Shown here one piece after another: positions 54,094 to 63,576 of a stretch of DNA of 64,000 bases (positions are counted from its first letter, which is position 1; each line of letters opens with the position of its first letter). Position numbers and translations under genes: made by a program. Under the pieces are notes generated by a model, which saw nothing but the letters and a program-made list of their open reading frames with translations, ran no database searches and had not been told where the DNA came from. Source of the DNA: Beijerinckiaceae bacterium (GTDB lineage: Bacteria; Pseudomonadota; Alphaproteobacteria; Rhizobiales; Beijerinckiaceae); NCBI GenBank assembly GCA_947454485.1, contig CANGJJ010000002.1, positions 248,001 to 312,000 on the forward strand, read 5' to 3'.

Positions 54094-55958
54094 GCCTGCG
54101 ACACCTTCTTTTGCAGATGCGCCACCACCAGAGACAGAGCCGCCGGGGTCATGCCCTCGATCCGCGACGCCTGACCTATTGTGGCAGGACGCACCAAAGA
54201 CAGGCGGCCGCGCAGCTCATTCGACAGGCCCGGCATAGCGTCATAATCAAGCGCGTCCGGGATCACAGCATCCTCTTCGCGCCGAAATGTCTGCACATCA
54301 CGCTTCTGACGGTCGAGATAGACAGCATATTTGGCATCGATCTCGATCTGCTCAGCTATGGCTTTCGGGACCTGCTGAAGCTCTGGCCAGATCAAAGAGA
54401 GGCGCTGCCAATCAATATCGGGATAAGATAACAGATCAAATCCGCTCCGTCGCACACCATCCCGATTGACCACCAGCCCATGACGCCCAGCCTCTGAGGG
54501 CGATAAAACGCGATCCGTGACCAGAGCGCGGGCCTCATCCAGCGCCGCCATCTTGGCAGCGAAATGATCTTTGCGAAGGGTCCCAACGCAGCCAATCTCA
54601 ATCCCCCGCCCCGTCAGGCGCTGATCAGCATTGTCGGCGCGCAGGCTGAGGCGATATTCGGCACGGGATGTGAACATGCGATAGGGTTCGGTGACGCCTC
54701 TGGTGATCAAATCGTCGATCATCACCCCCAAATAGGCCTCGGTCCGGTCGAAAATGACCTCTGGCAAATTGCCTGCAAAGGCGGCCGCATTGAGCCCGGC
54801 GACGACACCCTGCGCCCCCGCCTCTTCATAACCGGTCGTTCCATTGATCTGCCCGGCCAGAAACAGGCCCTTCAGACGCTTGGTCTGGAGTGTCGCGGTC
54901 AACTCACGCGGATCGATATAGTCATATTCAATCGCATAGCCCGGCCGCAGGATTTCGACCGACTCAAGTCCCGGGATGGTGCGCAGAAAAGCCAGCTGCA
55001 CGTCTTCGGGAAGCGAGGTCGAAATACCATTGGGATAGATGGTCGGATCGTCCAGACCCTCAGGTTCAAGAAAGATCTGATGGCTGTCACGGTCTGCAAA
55101 GCGATTGATCTTGTCCTCAATCGAGGGGCAATAGCGCGGACCCCGGCCCTGAATCTGGCCTGAAAACATAGGAGCGCGATGGAAATTCGCCTGAATGATC
55201 GCATGGCCTTCAGCCGTTGTCCTTGTGATATGACAAGGCACCTGAGCCAGAAGCGGTCCCGTCGAGAGCTCCGAGAAACGCTCCGGCGCTTCATCCCCCG
55301 GCTGAACCTCCAGACTATCCCAATTGATCGTCGCCTTATTGAGCCGCGGCGGAGTCCCGGTCTTGAGTCGCCCCACGGCAAAGCCTGCGCCCCGGAAGAA
55401 ATGCGACAGTTCGAGACTTGGCTCCTCGCCAAAGCGACCAGCGGCCCAGGTCTTCTCTCCCAGATGGATCAAGCCACCCAAAAAGGTGCCGGTCGTAATG
55501 ACGATTGCACCGCAGCCGAATCGATCTGTCTCTGTCTCCACGCCCGTGACGCGGTCGCCATCAAGAACAAGCCGAAAGGCCTCGCCCGCAACAATGGTCA
55601 GATTGGGATAGGCCGACAGCTCTTGCTGCATCGCTTCGAGATAGCGCGCACGATCCATCTGGGCGCGCGGACCACGAACCGCAGGCCCTTTGGCTCGGTT
55701 CAACACCCGAAACTGAATACCGCCGCGGTCTGCCATACGCCCCATAACGCCATCGAGCGCATCAATCTCGCGAACCAGATGCCCTTTTCCAAGGCCACCA
55801 ATCGCCGGATTGCAGGACATGGTCCCGACCAGATCAGGCTTCTGCGTCAACAAAGCGGTCTTCGCACCCATGCGAGCGGCGGCAGTTGCGGCCTCGCAGC
55901 CCGCATGACCACCGCCAACGACCACCACATCGAAGAAGCGCGTGTCAGACGCCGCCAT
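54090..55958 (-). CDS. mnmG: tRNA uridine-34 5-carboxymethylaminomethyl modification enzyme MnmG (GidA)
   Basis: 622-residue FAD enzyme that with MnmE installs (carboxymethyl)aminomethyl groups on wobble uridines. It has [84 protein letters not shown] and C-terminal helical tRNA-binding domain. ATG 55958 has GGAG seven bases upstream; an in-frame ATG 12 bp earlier is the alternative. Shares the origin cluster with rsmG and mnmE. Confidence 0.96.
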   Translation of the reverse strand: MAASDTRFFDVVVVGGGHAGCEAATAAARMGAKTALLTQKPDLVGTMSCNPAIGGLGKGHLVREIDALDGVMGRMADRGGIQFRVLNRAKGPAVRGPRAQMDRARYLEAMQQELSAYPNLTIVAGEAFRLVLDGDRVTGVETETDRFGCGAIVITTGTFLGGLIHLGEKTWAAGRFGEEPSLELSHFFRGAGFAVGRLKTGTPPRLNKATINWDSLEVQPGDEAPERFSELSTGPLLAQVPCHITRTTAEGHAIIQANFHRAPMFSGQIQGRGPRYCPSIEDKINRFADRDSHQIFLEPEGLDDPTIYPNGISTSLPEDVQLAFLRTIPGLESVEILRPGYAIEYDYIDPRELTATLQTKRLKGLFLAGQINGTTGYEEAGAQGVVAGLNAAAFAGNLPEVIFDRTEAYLGVMIDDLITRGVTEPYRMFTSRAEYRLSLRADNADQRLTGRGIEIGCVGTLRKDHFAAKMAALDEARALVTDRVLSPSEAGRHGLVVNRDGVRRSGFDLLSYPDIDWQRLSLIWPELQQVPKAIAEQIEIDAKYAVYLDRQKRDVQTFRREEDAVIPDALDYDAMPGLSNELRGRLSLVRPATIGQASRIEGMTPAALSLVVAHLQKKVSQA

Positions 55959-55993
55959 GAGGCACTCCATTTGAACCGGGGACGAATCGAGTC

Positions 55994-56009
55994 TGCTTCA
56001 CGTGAAACA
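55994..56009. promoter_or_regulatory. parS: parS site 2 (mnmG-mnmE spacer)
   Basis: TGCTTCACGTGAAACA: 15 of 16 to the parS consensus, in the 53-bp gap between mnmG and mnmE. Confidence 0.9.
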
Positions 56010-56011
56010 TC

Positions 56012-57313
56012 CTATTTGCCGATACAGAAGCGGCCGAAGATTTCGCCGAGCACTTCTTCGGGTCCGACGAGACCAATGAGCGAGGACAGACTACGCGCCG
56101 CCAACCGAAGTTCTTCGGCCGCCACTTCGATCGGCAGCTGAGCCGAGATCCGCCCGAGCCCTTCGACCGCCTGAAAAAGTGCCTGACGATGCCGCTCACG
56201 CGAGATCAACGCCGGTTCCTGCGGACGCAGAGTATCACGCGCGAAGGCGCAGACCTTGTCGAGAAGCTCAGCAATCCCCTCGCCTGTCCTGATCGAGATG
56301 CACTGTTCCGTATGTGAATCGAACCCGCCAAGATCGCTCTTGGTCCTGATGCGCCAGACCGGAACACCCTCAAAATCTGGCTCCTGCCCGTCCTCGTCAG
56401 GAGCAACAAGCCAGAGCACCAGGTCAGCACTCGCAGCACGTGCCTGAGCCCGGCGAATCCCCTCAAGCTCGACCTCATCGCATGCCTCACGCAGACCCGC
56501 CGTATCGACCAGCACAACCGGCAATCCATCGAGATCCAGCGATACTTCGATCACATCACGCGTGGTCCCCGGCGTCGCTGAGACGATGGCGACGTCGCGC
56601 CGCGACAGGCTATTCATCAAGGAGGACTTGCCTGCATTGGGTCGACCCGCCAGAACGACAATGAAACCTTCCCGCAGAACCTCGCCCCGGCGACCATCCG
56701 TCAGAGCGGCCTGCATTGAAGCGCGCAAGGCGGCGACCTTGGTCTCAAAGCCAAGCGTCACTTCAGCGGGAACATCGCCCTCATCGGAAAAGTCGATCTC
56801 GGCTTCAAGCTGCGCCTGCAATTCGAGCAGATCTGCCCGCCAGCCTTGCGCCTGATCCCGCAGCTGGCCACCGGCCAGAACCAGAGCCTGATCGCGCTGA
56901 GCTGAAGTGCGCGCCTCAATGAGATCGGCGAGACCTTCGGCCGCGGTCAGATCAAGCCGACCGTTCAAAAATGCACGGCGAGCAAACTCCCCCGGCTCCG
57001 CCATCCGGCACTGCTCGCAGGAGCCAAGCGCGCAGAGAACGCCCTCGACCACCGCTCGCCCGCCATGAAGCTGCAGTTCAAAGCTCGGCTCTCCGGTAAA
57101 GCTCGCACCGGCCCCGAATCGAAGCACCAAGGCCTCATCGAGCAAGGCCCCATTTCGTGGGTCTCGGATCTTGCGCAAAGACGCCCGGCGGATCTCGGGA
57201 AGCTCACCACACAGACGCGCCAAAACATCCTCGGCCTTGGGGCCTGAGGCGCGGATGACGGCAATGGCACTCAGGCCAGCACCGCTCGCAAGGGCGAAAA
57301 TGGTGTCGGACAC
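56012..57313 (-). CDS. mnmE: tRNA modification GTPase MnmE (TrmE)
   Basis: 433-residue partner of MnmG. An N-terminal formyl-THF-binding domain (DTIFALASGAGLSAIAVIRASG, FTGEPSFELQLHGG) and a GTPase domain (G1 AGRPNAGKSSLMN, G3 VLVDTAGLRE) within a helical domain lead to a C-terminal CIGK with the conserved catalytic-region Cys. A GTG at 57313 (VSDTIFAL) is chosen because relatives begin at DTI. The longer frame to 57400 overlaps a parS site. Confidence 0.93.
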   Translation of the reverse strand: MSDTIFALASGAGLSAIAVIRASGPKAEDVLARLCGELPEIRRASLRKIRDPRNGALLDEALVLRFGAGASFTGEPSFELQLHGGRAVVEGVLCALGSCEQCRMAEPGEFARRAFLNGRLDLTAAEGLADLIEARTSAQRDQALVLAGGQLRDQAQGWRADLLELQAQLEAEIDFSDEGDVPAEVTLGFETKVAALRASMQAALTDGRRGEVLREGFIVVLAGRPNAGKSSLMNSLSRRDVAIVSATPGTTRDVIEVSLDLDGLPVVLVDTAGLREACDEVELEGIRRAQARAASADLVLWLVAPDEDGQEPDFEGVPVWRIRTKSDLGGFDSHTEQCISIRTGEGIAELLDKVCAFARDTLRPQEPALISRERHRQALFQAVEGLGRISAQLPIEVAAEELRLAARSLSSLIGLVGPEEVLGEIFGRFCIGK

Positions 57314-57392
57314 AATCCGTCTCGAGAGAGCTGAAGACGCGTCCTGATACACCTCTTGAAGACATGAATCGAGTCGAAGCTGAACACGACCG

Positions 57393-57408
57393 TGATTCAC
57401 GTGAAACG
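57393..57408. promoter_or_regulatory. parS: parS site 3 (rho-mnmE spacer)
   Basis: TGATTCACGTGAAACG: 14 of 16 to the parS consensus with an intact TTCACGTGAA core, upstream of mnmE and downstream of rho. Confidence 0.75.
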
Positions 57409-57470
57409 GGGCGCAGTCTTACGACCACGCCCCGCCAGTTACGGACCCGATTCGATCAGCTTGCCGCCGA

Positions 57471-58739
57471 TCAGGTATTCATGGAATCGAAGAAGGTCTG
57501 ATTGCCCTTGGGCGTTTCGCGCAGCTTGCCCATGAGGAATTCGATGGCATCCACCGTCCCCATCGGATTGAGGATGCGGCGCAGCACATACATCTTCTTG
57601 AGGATATCGGGCGGCACGAGCAGCTCTTCCTTGCGGGTGCCAGACCGGGTGATGTCGATCGCGGGGAAGACGCGCTTGTCGGCCACCTTGCGGTCGAGGA
57701 TGATTTCCGAATTGCCCGTGCCCTTGAACTCTTCGAAGATCACTTCGTCCATGCGCGAGCCGGTATCGATCAGCGCCGTGGCAATGATGGTGAGCGAGCC
57801 ACCCTCTTCGATATTACGGGCCGCACCAAAGAAGCGCTTGGGACGCTGCAGTGCATTGGCATCCACACCGCCGGTCAACACCTTGCCGGAGGACGGAACC
57901 ACCGTGTTATAGGCGCGGCCGAGGCGAGTGATCGAGTCGAGCAGAATCACGACATCGCGGCCATGTTCGACCAGGCGCTTGGCCTTTTCGATGACCATTT
58001 CGGCGACCTGAACGTGACGCACGGCAGGCTCATCGAAGGTCGAGGAGACAACCTCACCCTTCACCGAGCGCTGCATATCGGTTACTTCTTCCGGGCGCTC
58101 GTCGATCAGCAAAACGATCAAATAGCATTCGGGATGATTGGTGGTGATCGACTGCGCGATATTCTGCAGCAACACAGTCTTACCCGTGCGCGGCGGCGCG
58201 ACAATCAAAGCGCGCTGACCCTTGCCGATGGGTGCCACGACATCGATCACGCGCGAGGAGAAATCTTTGCGCGTAGGATCCTCGATCTCGAGCTTCAACC
58301 GCTCATTGGGATAGAGCGGCGTCAGATTGTCGAAATGCACCTTGTGGCGCACCTTCTCGGGATCTTCGAAATTGATCGTGTTGACCTTGAGAAGGGCAAA
58401 ATAGCGCTCACCCTCTTTGGGGCTTCGGATCAAGCCCTCGACCGTATCGCCGGTGCGAAGACCAAAGCGACGGATCTGGGAGGGCGAGACATAGATGTCG
58501 TCGGGGCCGGCGAGATAATTCGCATCGGGCGAGCGCAAGAAGCCAAAGCCATCCTGCAGAACTTCAACGACGCCTTCGCCGATGATTTCAATGTCGCGGC
58601 TGGCGAGCTGCTTCAGGATGGCAAACATCAATTCCTGTTTGCGCATGATCGAAGCGTTCTCGACCTCATGCTCCTCCGCAAAAGCAAGCAATTCGGTCGG
58701 TGATTTCAGCTTGAGATCTTGAAGTTTAATTTCCCGCAT
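57471..58739 (-). CDS. rho: Transcription termination factor Rho
   Basis: 422-residue hexameric RNA helicase: an N-terminal helical and cold-shock-like RNA-binding domain ([36 protein letters not shown]-type primary site) and an ATPase with [20 protein letters not shown] (Walker A), [14 protein letters not shown] and [14 protein letters not shown]-terminal [22 protein letters not shown]-loops are intact. The 198-bp leader to hemJ has no other gene. Confidence 0.97.
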   Translation of the reverse strand: MREIKLQDLKLKSPTELLAFAEEHEVENASIMRKQELMFAILKQLASRDIEIIGEGVVEVLQDGFGFLRSPDANYLAGPDDIYVSPSQIRRFGLRTGDTVEGLIRSPKEGERYFALLKVNTINFEDPEKVRHKVHFDNLTPLYPNERLKLEIEDPTRKDFSSRVIDVVAPIGKGQRALIVAPPRTGKTVLLQNIAQSITTNHPECYLIVLLIDERPEEVTDMQRSVKGEVVSSTFDEPAVRHVQVAEMVIEKAKRLVEHGRDVVILLDSITRLGRAYNTVVPSSGKVLTGGVDANALQRPKRFFGAARNIEEGGSLTIIATALIDTGSRMDEVIFEEFKGTGNSEIILDRKVADKRVFPAIDITRSGTRKEELLVPPDILKKMYVLRRILNPMGTVDAIEFLMGKLRETPKGNQTFFDSMNT

Positions 58740-58937
58740 GGGGGATAGACCTTTGGCGTCAAGGACGCAGTACTGGGGGAGTAAACAGGAGAGTGTTGCA
58801 GCTCATAAAGCGCGCAAATTCGGCGCCAGCTCTAAACACAACCTGCGAGGAGGGACCTTCGCAATAAAGCGAATCACGCACTTTGGCAAGTGGCCAAGCC
58901 TTGGGCCACAGGCCTGCAAAGCTACAATGCTCAAGTC

Positions 58938-59366
58938 TCAGAAAGGTTTCACGACCACAGCAATAATAATGACGATCATCAAGATTGTCGGCAACTCATT
59001 GAAAATACGGAAATATTTTCCGTCCTTCTTATTTGCATCCGCTGCGAACATCCGCACATGTTTCGACATGACACCATGAGACGCCGACATCAGAATGACC
59101 ATCGTCAGTTTAAGATCAAACCAGATTTCGGTGAAATATCCTGAAATAACAGCAAGATAGAGGCCTGAAATCCAGGCCGCGATCATAGCGGGGGTCATGA
59201 TATAGCGCAGCAGCCGCCGTTCCATCACTTTAAACAGCTCAGAGGTCCCAGAGCCACACTCCACCTGCGTGTGATAGACGAACAAACGAGGTAAATAGAG
59301 CAAGCCCGCCATCCAGGAGATGATGGCGATCACATGAAACGCTTTGACCCAGAGCAGCGATTGCAT
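58938..59366 (-). CDS. hemJ: Protoporphyrinogen oxidase HemJ
   Basis: 142-residue four-helix membrane protein oxidising protoporphyrinogen IX to protoporphyrin IX: WVKAFHVIAIISWMAGLLYLPRLFVYH (essential His residues), EVIERRLLRYIMTPAMI-like ERRLLRYIMTPAMIAAWISG, and WFDLKLTMVILMSASHG (conserved Lys, Arg, His). It follows hemE by 3 bp; the two catalyse late haem steps. Confidence 0.94.
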   Translation of the reverse strand: MQSLLWVKAFHVIAIISWMAGLLYLPRLFVYHTQVECGSGTSELFKVMERRLLRYIMTPAMIAAWISGLYLAVISGYFTEIWFDLKLTMVILMSASHGVMSKHVRMFAADANKKDGKYFRIFNELPTILMIVIIIAVVVKPF

Positions 59367-59369
59367 GTC

Positions 59370-60398
59370 TCACCCAGCCTTGCGAACGAGCTTAAGCAAT
59401 TGTTCTACATGAGCAATCGGCGTCTGTGGCACAATCCCGTGGCCCAGATTGAAGACATAGGGCTTGCCGCCAAGGGCGCCCATAATCCGCCCGACTGCCT
59501 CTTCCAGCGCCGCGCCACCAGCGACCAAAGCCAGCGGGTCCAGATTGCCCTGAACCGGCTTGATCCCCTGCAATTCACGCGCTGCCCAAACAGGATCTAC
59601 CGCCGTATCAAGCCCCACCGCCTGAACGCCGGGAATTTTAGCGACCTCAATCAGATGGCTACCGCCGGCCCCACGGGGAAAAGCAATGATCCGGGCCTCA
59701 GGCATTTGAGCGCGCACACCATCGACGATCTCGCGCAGCGGCCTCAGGCACCAGCGCTCAAATTCGGCAGGCGGCAAAGTGCCTGACCAACTATCGAAAA
59801 TCTGCACACCATCAACGCCCGCTTTCAGCTGAGCCACCAGATAGGTCACTGAAGCGCGGACCAATTGGCCGATCAGTTTTTCGAACAGATCGCGATGTTG
59901 ATAAGCAAAGAGACGGGCGGGCTCCTGATCCTTTGTGCCCTTCCCCGCGATCATATAGCTCGCCACGGTCCAGGGAGCCCCACAGAAGCCCAAGAAGGCT
60001 GTCTCGGCGGGCAGCTCCCCTTTCACACGCTCGATAGTCTCCAGCACGGGGCCCAGCTTGTTCATATCGATCTCAGTGAGACGGGCCAGATCCTGCGCAT
60101 TGGCAATCGGATCAAGACGAGGTCCTTCACCGGATTCAAAACTTACCTTTTGTCCCAGAGCATCTGGCACGACCAGAATGTCACTGAACAAAATAGCCGC
60201 ATCAAAATCAAAGCGACGGATGGGCTGAAGGGTTACTTCGGCGGCTTTCTGCGGACAGTAGCAGAATTCCAAAAAGGAAGGCTCTGTCGCTCTCAAGGCC
60301 CGATATTCGGGAAGATAGCGTCCGGCCTGTCGCATCATCCAGATGGCTGGTGATGCGAAGCTTTGACCATCGAGAGTCTGAAGGAACTTTTTGCTCAT
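59370..60398 (-). CDS. hemE: Uroporphyrinogen decarboxylase
   Basis: 342-residue enzyme converting uroporphyrinogen III to coproporphyrinogen III. It has the signature IWMMRQAGRYLPEYRALR (Arg pair and following acid binding acetates), DAAILFSDILVVPDALG (catalytic Asp), GFCGAPWTVASYMIAGK and FPRGAGGSHLIEV. Neighbouring hemJ and an adjacent candidate oriC upstream match the alphaproteobacterial origin arrangement, where hemE borders oriC. Confidence 0.96.
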   Translation of the reverse strand: MSKKFLQTLDGQSFASPAIWMMRQAGRYLPEYRALRATEPSFLEFCYCPQKAAEVTLQPIRRFDFDAAILFSDILVVPDALGQKVSFESGEGPRLDPIANAQDLARLTEIDMNKLGPVLETIERVKGELPAETAFLGFCGAPWTVASYMIAGKGTKDQEPARLFAYQHRDLFEKLIGQLVRASVTYLVAQLKAGVDGVQIFDSWSGTLPPAEFERWCLRPLREIVDGVRAQMPEARIIAFPRGAGGSHLIEVAKIPGVQAVGLDTAVDPVWAARELQGIKPVQGNLDPLALVAGGAALEEAVGRIMGALGGKPYVFNLGHGIVPQTPIAHVEQLLKLVRKAG

Positions 60399-60429
60399 CG
60401 TTTGGCTTGTCTCAGAGTGAAGGCACGAG

Positions 60430-60800
60430 GCCTCTTATAAAAGAAAAGAAGATTAGACTCTTTATTTATTCCTTCTAGCACCCCTCAAGCTGGTCACAAC
60501 AGATTGTCCAATATCTGTCGACTCCTTACCCACATATGCACCTCAATTCACAGCTGAGCTTTTCACCCTTGGGGACAAGCTCAAAATCCCTTGGCTTGCT
60601 GTCACTTCAGCAAAGTCGACCTGTGGAGCATGAGGTCTTTGTCCACAGCGCTGCGGCCTGTCCACTGGCGCATGTGAATATCTATCCCCTGCTGCAGCCT
60701 TGTTGAGAAAAAACCGAGCTCAGGACAGAATGTCCCGGTGGGGGCTTCTTATTCCGCTCATCCACGTCTATCCACAGGCCTCGACTTTCTGTGGATGAAC
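60430..60800. other. oriC: Candidate chromosomal replication origin (oriC)
   Basis: Non-coding gap between hemE and ppsR, the alphaproteobacterial oriC position (Caulobacter, Rickettsia). It has an A+T-rich stretch 60435-60479 (unwinding-like) and DnaA-box-like 9-mers: TTACCCACA 60526-60534, TTGTCCACA 60639-60647, CTATCCACA 60768-60776 (each one mismatch to TTATCCACA), TCATCCACG 60758-60766 (two) and TGTGGATGA 60790-60798 (reverse, one). The last overlaps an alternative ppsR start. GACTC (CcrM-type) sites occur at 60456 and 60520. I saw no TTAA-N7-TTAA CtrA site here, unlike the Caulobacter origin. Confidence 0.7.
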
Positions 60801-60815
60801 CTGAAGGACGGGATC

Positions 60816-61649
60816 TTGGGACGCAGTTACTTCCACCTTCATCTGGTTTCGGATGCGACCGGCGAAACCCTCATTGCGGTGAGCCGCGCGGTGGCCGCAC
60901 AATATCAAGGTGTCGCCTCGATCGAACATGTCTATCCACTCGTTCGCTCCAGAACACAGCTTGACCGTGCGATTGCAGAGATAGAGACGGCTCCAGGCAT
61001 CGTTCTTTATACGCTTGTTGATCCAGAATTGACTGATCGTTTGCAAGATGCCTGTAAAGAAATGGGCAGTCCCTGCCTGTCTGTGTTGGCGCCGATCTTC
61101 GATCTTTTCAAATCTTATCTGGGCACATCATCAACATCGCGTCCCGGCGCACAGCACATGTTGAATGCCGAATATTTCAAACGCATTGATGCGTTGAATT
61201 TCACCATGATGCATGACGATGGTCAGCAGCCCGATAATCTTGAAGATGCTGATGTGCTTTTGCTGGGTGTGAGTCGCACGTCAAAAACACCCACCAGCAT
61301 TTATCTCGCCAATCGCGGAATCAAGACCGCGAATATCCCGCTCGTTCCGGGAGTCGATTTGCCCACCAATGTGCAGAGTGTGCGTAATCCCTTGGTGGTT
61401 GGTCTCGTCGCCTCGCCTGAGCGCATTGTGCAAATTCGTCAGAACCGTTTGCTTGCGCTCAATGCTGATCCTGAAACACCCTATGTGGATCGCACAGCGG
61501 TTGCCGAAGAAATTGCTCATTCGCGCAGGCTCTGTGCACAACATGGCTGGCCGATGATTGATGTGACACGCCGCTCGATTGAAGAGACGGCGGCGGCCAT
61601 CATTGATCTTTACAAAGAGCACCGCCTCAAATTCATAGCCCATTCATGA
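60816..61649 (+). CDS. ppsR: Pyruvate, phosphate dikinase / PEP synthetase regulatory protein (DUF299)
   Basis: 277-residue bifunctional serine/threonine kinase and Pi-dependent phosphorylase that controls PPDK or PEP synthase: [40 protein letters not shown], the P-loop-like [20 protein letters not shown], and [23 protein letters not shown] 60816 is chosen for its AAGGA seven bases upstream and the family start at SYFHLHL. An ATG at 60795 lies within a DnaA-like box and lacks a ribosome site. This gene next to hemE/oriC matches the first gene (RP001/CC_0001-type) of alphaproteobacterial chromosomes. Confidence 0.9.
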   Translation: MGRSYFHLHLVSDATGETLIAVSRAVAAQYQGVASIEHVYPLVRSRTQLDRAIAEIETAPGIVLYTLVDPELTDRLQDACKEMGSPCLSVLAPIFDLFKSYLGTSSTSRPGAQHMLNAEYFKRIDALNFTMMHDDGQQPDNLEDADVLLLGVSRTSKTPTSIYLANRGIKTANIPLVPGVDLPTNVQSVRNPLVVGLVASPERIVQIRQNRLLALNADPETPYVDRTAVAEEIAHSRRLCAQHGWPMIDVTRRSIEETAAAIIDLYKEHRLKFIAHS

Positions 61650-62269
61650 GCCTCTCTCCTCTCTGGCTTGCTCCTGCGCCTCTTGTTCTGGCCTCCGGCA
61701 GCGCGGCGCGCGCGCAGCTTTTGGCAAGCTCGGGCATCAGCTTTGAGGTGATCAAGCCGCAAGTGGATGAACGCGCGCTCGAAACGCCTCTTATGGCTGC
61801 AGGCGCAACGCCGCTTGATGTGGCCCTCGAGCTGGCCAAAGCCAAAGCCTGTCAGGTGAGTGCCGCTTGGCCGGGGCGTCTGGTTCTTGGCAGCGATCAG
61901 GTCCTTGATCTGGAGGGGCGCCTGCTCAGCAAGCCGCAAGGTTATGCGGGTGCCCAACAACATTTGCACTGGCTCAGCGGCAAAACCCATCGTCTTTATT
62001 CAGCGGCCATTTTGGCGCGCGATGGTGAAGTGGTTGCGCAGATGCAGGACCATGCAAGCCTTACCATGCGCGTCTTGGACGAGGCCTTCATCGAGGCCTA
62101 TTTGATGGCGGCGGGGGATGTGGTGCTTGGCAGTGTGGGCGCTTATCAGATCGAAGGGCTCGGACAGCATTTGTTTGCCGATATACAAGGCCATCATGCG
62201 ACCATTATGGGCCTGCCTTTACTTGCGCTGTTGAGTGAGTTGCGCGCCCTGAAGATGTTGCGAGGCTGA
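61646..62269 (+). CDS. maf: Maf-like nucleoside triphosphate pyrophosphatase
   Basis: 207-residue Maf family enzyme hydrolysing non-canonical or methylated nucleotides: [58 protein letters not shown] and [29 protein letters not shown]. The ATG overlaps the ppsR stop by 4 bp. coaE follows after 1 bp, with no aroE in between. Confidence 0.92.
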   Translation: MSLSPLWLAPAPLVLASGSAARAQLLASSGISFEVIKPQVDERALETPLMAAGATPLDVALELAKAKACQVSAAWPGRLVLGSDQVLDLEGRLLSKPQGYAGAQQHLHWLSGKTHRLYSAAILARDGEVVAQMQDHASLTMRVLDEAFIEAYLMAAGDVVLGSVGAYQIEGLGQHLFADIQGHHATIMGLPLLALLSELRALKMLRG

Positions 62270-62270
62270 T

Positions 62271-62876
62271 ATGGTGATCCTCGGTCTCACTGGTTCGATT
62301 GGCATGGGCAAATCAGCAACGGCTGATTTGTTTCGCGCGCGCGGCATTCCCGTTCATGATTCTGATGCCTGTGTCCATGAGCTCTATCGTGGCAAGGCCG
62401 TGCCTTTGATCGAGGCGGCCTTCCCCGGCGTGGTGAGTGAGGGCGTGGTGGACCGCGCGAAACTCTCGCAGACCGTGCTTGGCAATCCAGCTGCCATGCA
62501 GCAACTCGAAGCCATTGTTCATCCCCTTGTGGCGCGCGAGCGTGATGCTTTTTTGGAGGCCGCGCGCAAGAACGGGGCTGGGGTCGCGGTGCTCGATATT
62601 CCTTTGTTGTTCGAAGTGGGCGCTTGCAATCTCGTTGATGCGATAGTCGTCGTCAGCGCGCCGGAAACCGTGCAAAAGTCTCGCGTTTTGGCACGGCCCG
62701 GGATGACGCCGGAGCGCTTCGAGGCCATAGTGGCGCGGCAAATGCCTGACTCGGAAAAGCGCCGCCGCGCGCATTTCATCATCGATACGAGCCGGGGATT
62801 GGATGCAGCCGCCCGCGATGTTGATCAACTTTTGCGAGCGGTCGCTTATCTGGGACCAACAGGCCATCATGCGTGA
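62271..62876 (+). CDS. coaE: Dephospho-CoA kinase
   Basis: 201-residue P-loop kinase for the last step of CoA synthesis: [52 protein letters not shown] and [21 protein letters not shown]. It overlaps dnaQ by 8 bp. Confidence 0.94.
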   Translation: MVILGLTGSIGMGKSATADLFRARGIPVHDSDACVHELYRGKAVPLIEAAFPGVVSEGVVDRAKLSQTVLGNPAAMQQLEAIVHPLVARERDAFLEAARKNGAGVAVLDIPLLFEVGACNLVDAIVVVSAPETVQKSRVLARPGMTPERFEAIVARQMPDSEKRRRAHFIIDTSRGLDAAARDVDQLLRAVAYLGPTGHHA

Positions 62877-63573
62877 AATCATTCTCGACACGGAAACGAC
62901 GGGGCTTGATCCCAATACGGGCGATCGTATCGTTGAAATTGGGTGTGTCGAAGTTCTCAATTACATCGCGACCGGCGAGCATTTTCACGTCTATATCAAT
63001 CCCGAACGTGATGTGCCTGATGAGGCTTTCAAAGTTCACGGCCTCTCGACCGAGTTTTTGAAAGACAAGCCGCTCTTTAAAGATGTGGCGCAGCAATTTC
63101 TCGATTTCATCGGTTCGGATCGGCTTGTGATCCACAATGCCGAATTCGATATGAAATTTCTCAATGCGGAATTGAAAAAACTCGGCCAGCCCGCCCTGCC
63201 CGCTGAACGGGCGTTTGACACGCTCACTTATGCGCGCCGCAAACATCCCGGTGCCAGTAATTCACTCGATGCGCTTTGCGCACGCTACAAGATCGACAGT
63301 TCGCGGCGCACCAAACATGGCGCGCTGCTCGATGCTGAGATTTTGGCAGAGGTCTATGCCGAGCTGATGGGCGGGCGTCAGGCGACTTTGATTCTCGCCG
63401 AGGAGACGCAGGTCTCCCAATCCATCGAGATCAAAAATCGCCGCGAGCGTTCTGTGCCATTAGAGGCTTTGCTCAGTCCGGCTGAGGTCGAGGCCCATGC
63501 ACAGTTTCTGGGCAAGCTGGGCGATAAGGCCGTCTGGCGCGACTACATCACAGATGAGCCGCGCCCGGAGTAA
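62869..63573 (+). CDS. dnaQ: DNA polymerase III subunit epsilon (proofreading exonuclease)
   Basis: 234-residue DEDDh 3'-5' exonuclease: Exo[11 protein letters not shown] (Asp, Glu), Exo[14 protein letters not shown] (Asp) and Exo[22 protein letters not shown] (His, Asp). A short C-terminal part could bind the polymerase. ATG 62869 gives [12 protein letters not shown]; a longer in-frame region overlaps coaE. It converges on secB. Confidence 0.94.
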   Translation: MREIILDTETTGLDPNTGDRIVEIGCVEVLNYIATGEHFHVYINPERDVPDEAFKVHGLSTEFLKDKPLFKDVAQQFLDFIGSDRLVIHNAEFDMKFLNAELKKLGQPALPAERAFDTLTYARRKHPGASNSLDALCARYKIDSSRRTKHGALLDAEILAEVYAELMGGRQATLILAEETQVSQSIEIKNRRERSVPLEALLSPAEVEAHAQFLGKLGDKAVWRDYITDEPRPE

Positions 63574-63576
63574 GCC

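Noticed and set aside
60399-60815. CtrA sites in the candidate origin
   Set aside because: No TTAA-N7-TTAA is present in this gap on reading both strands.
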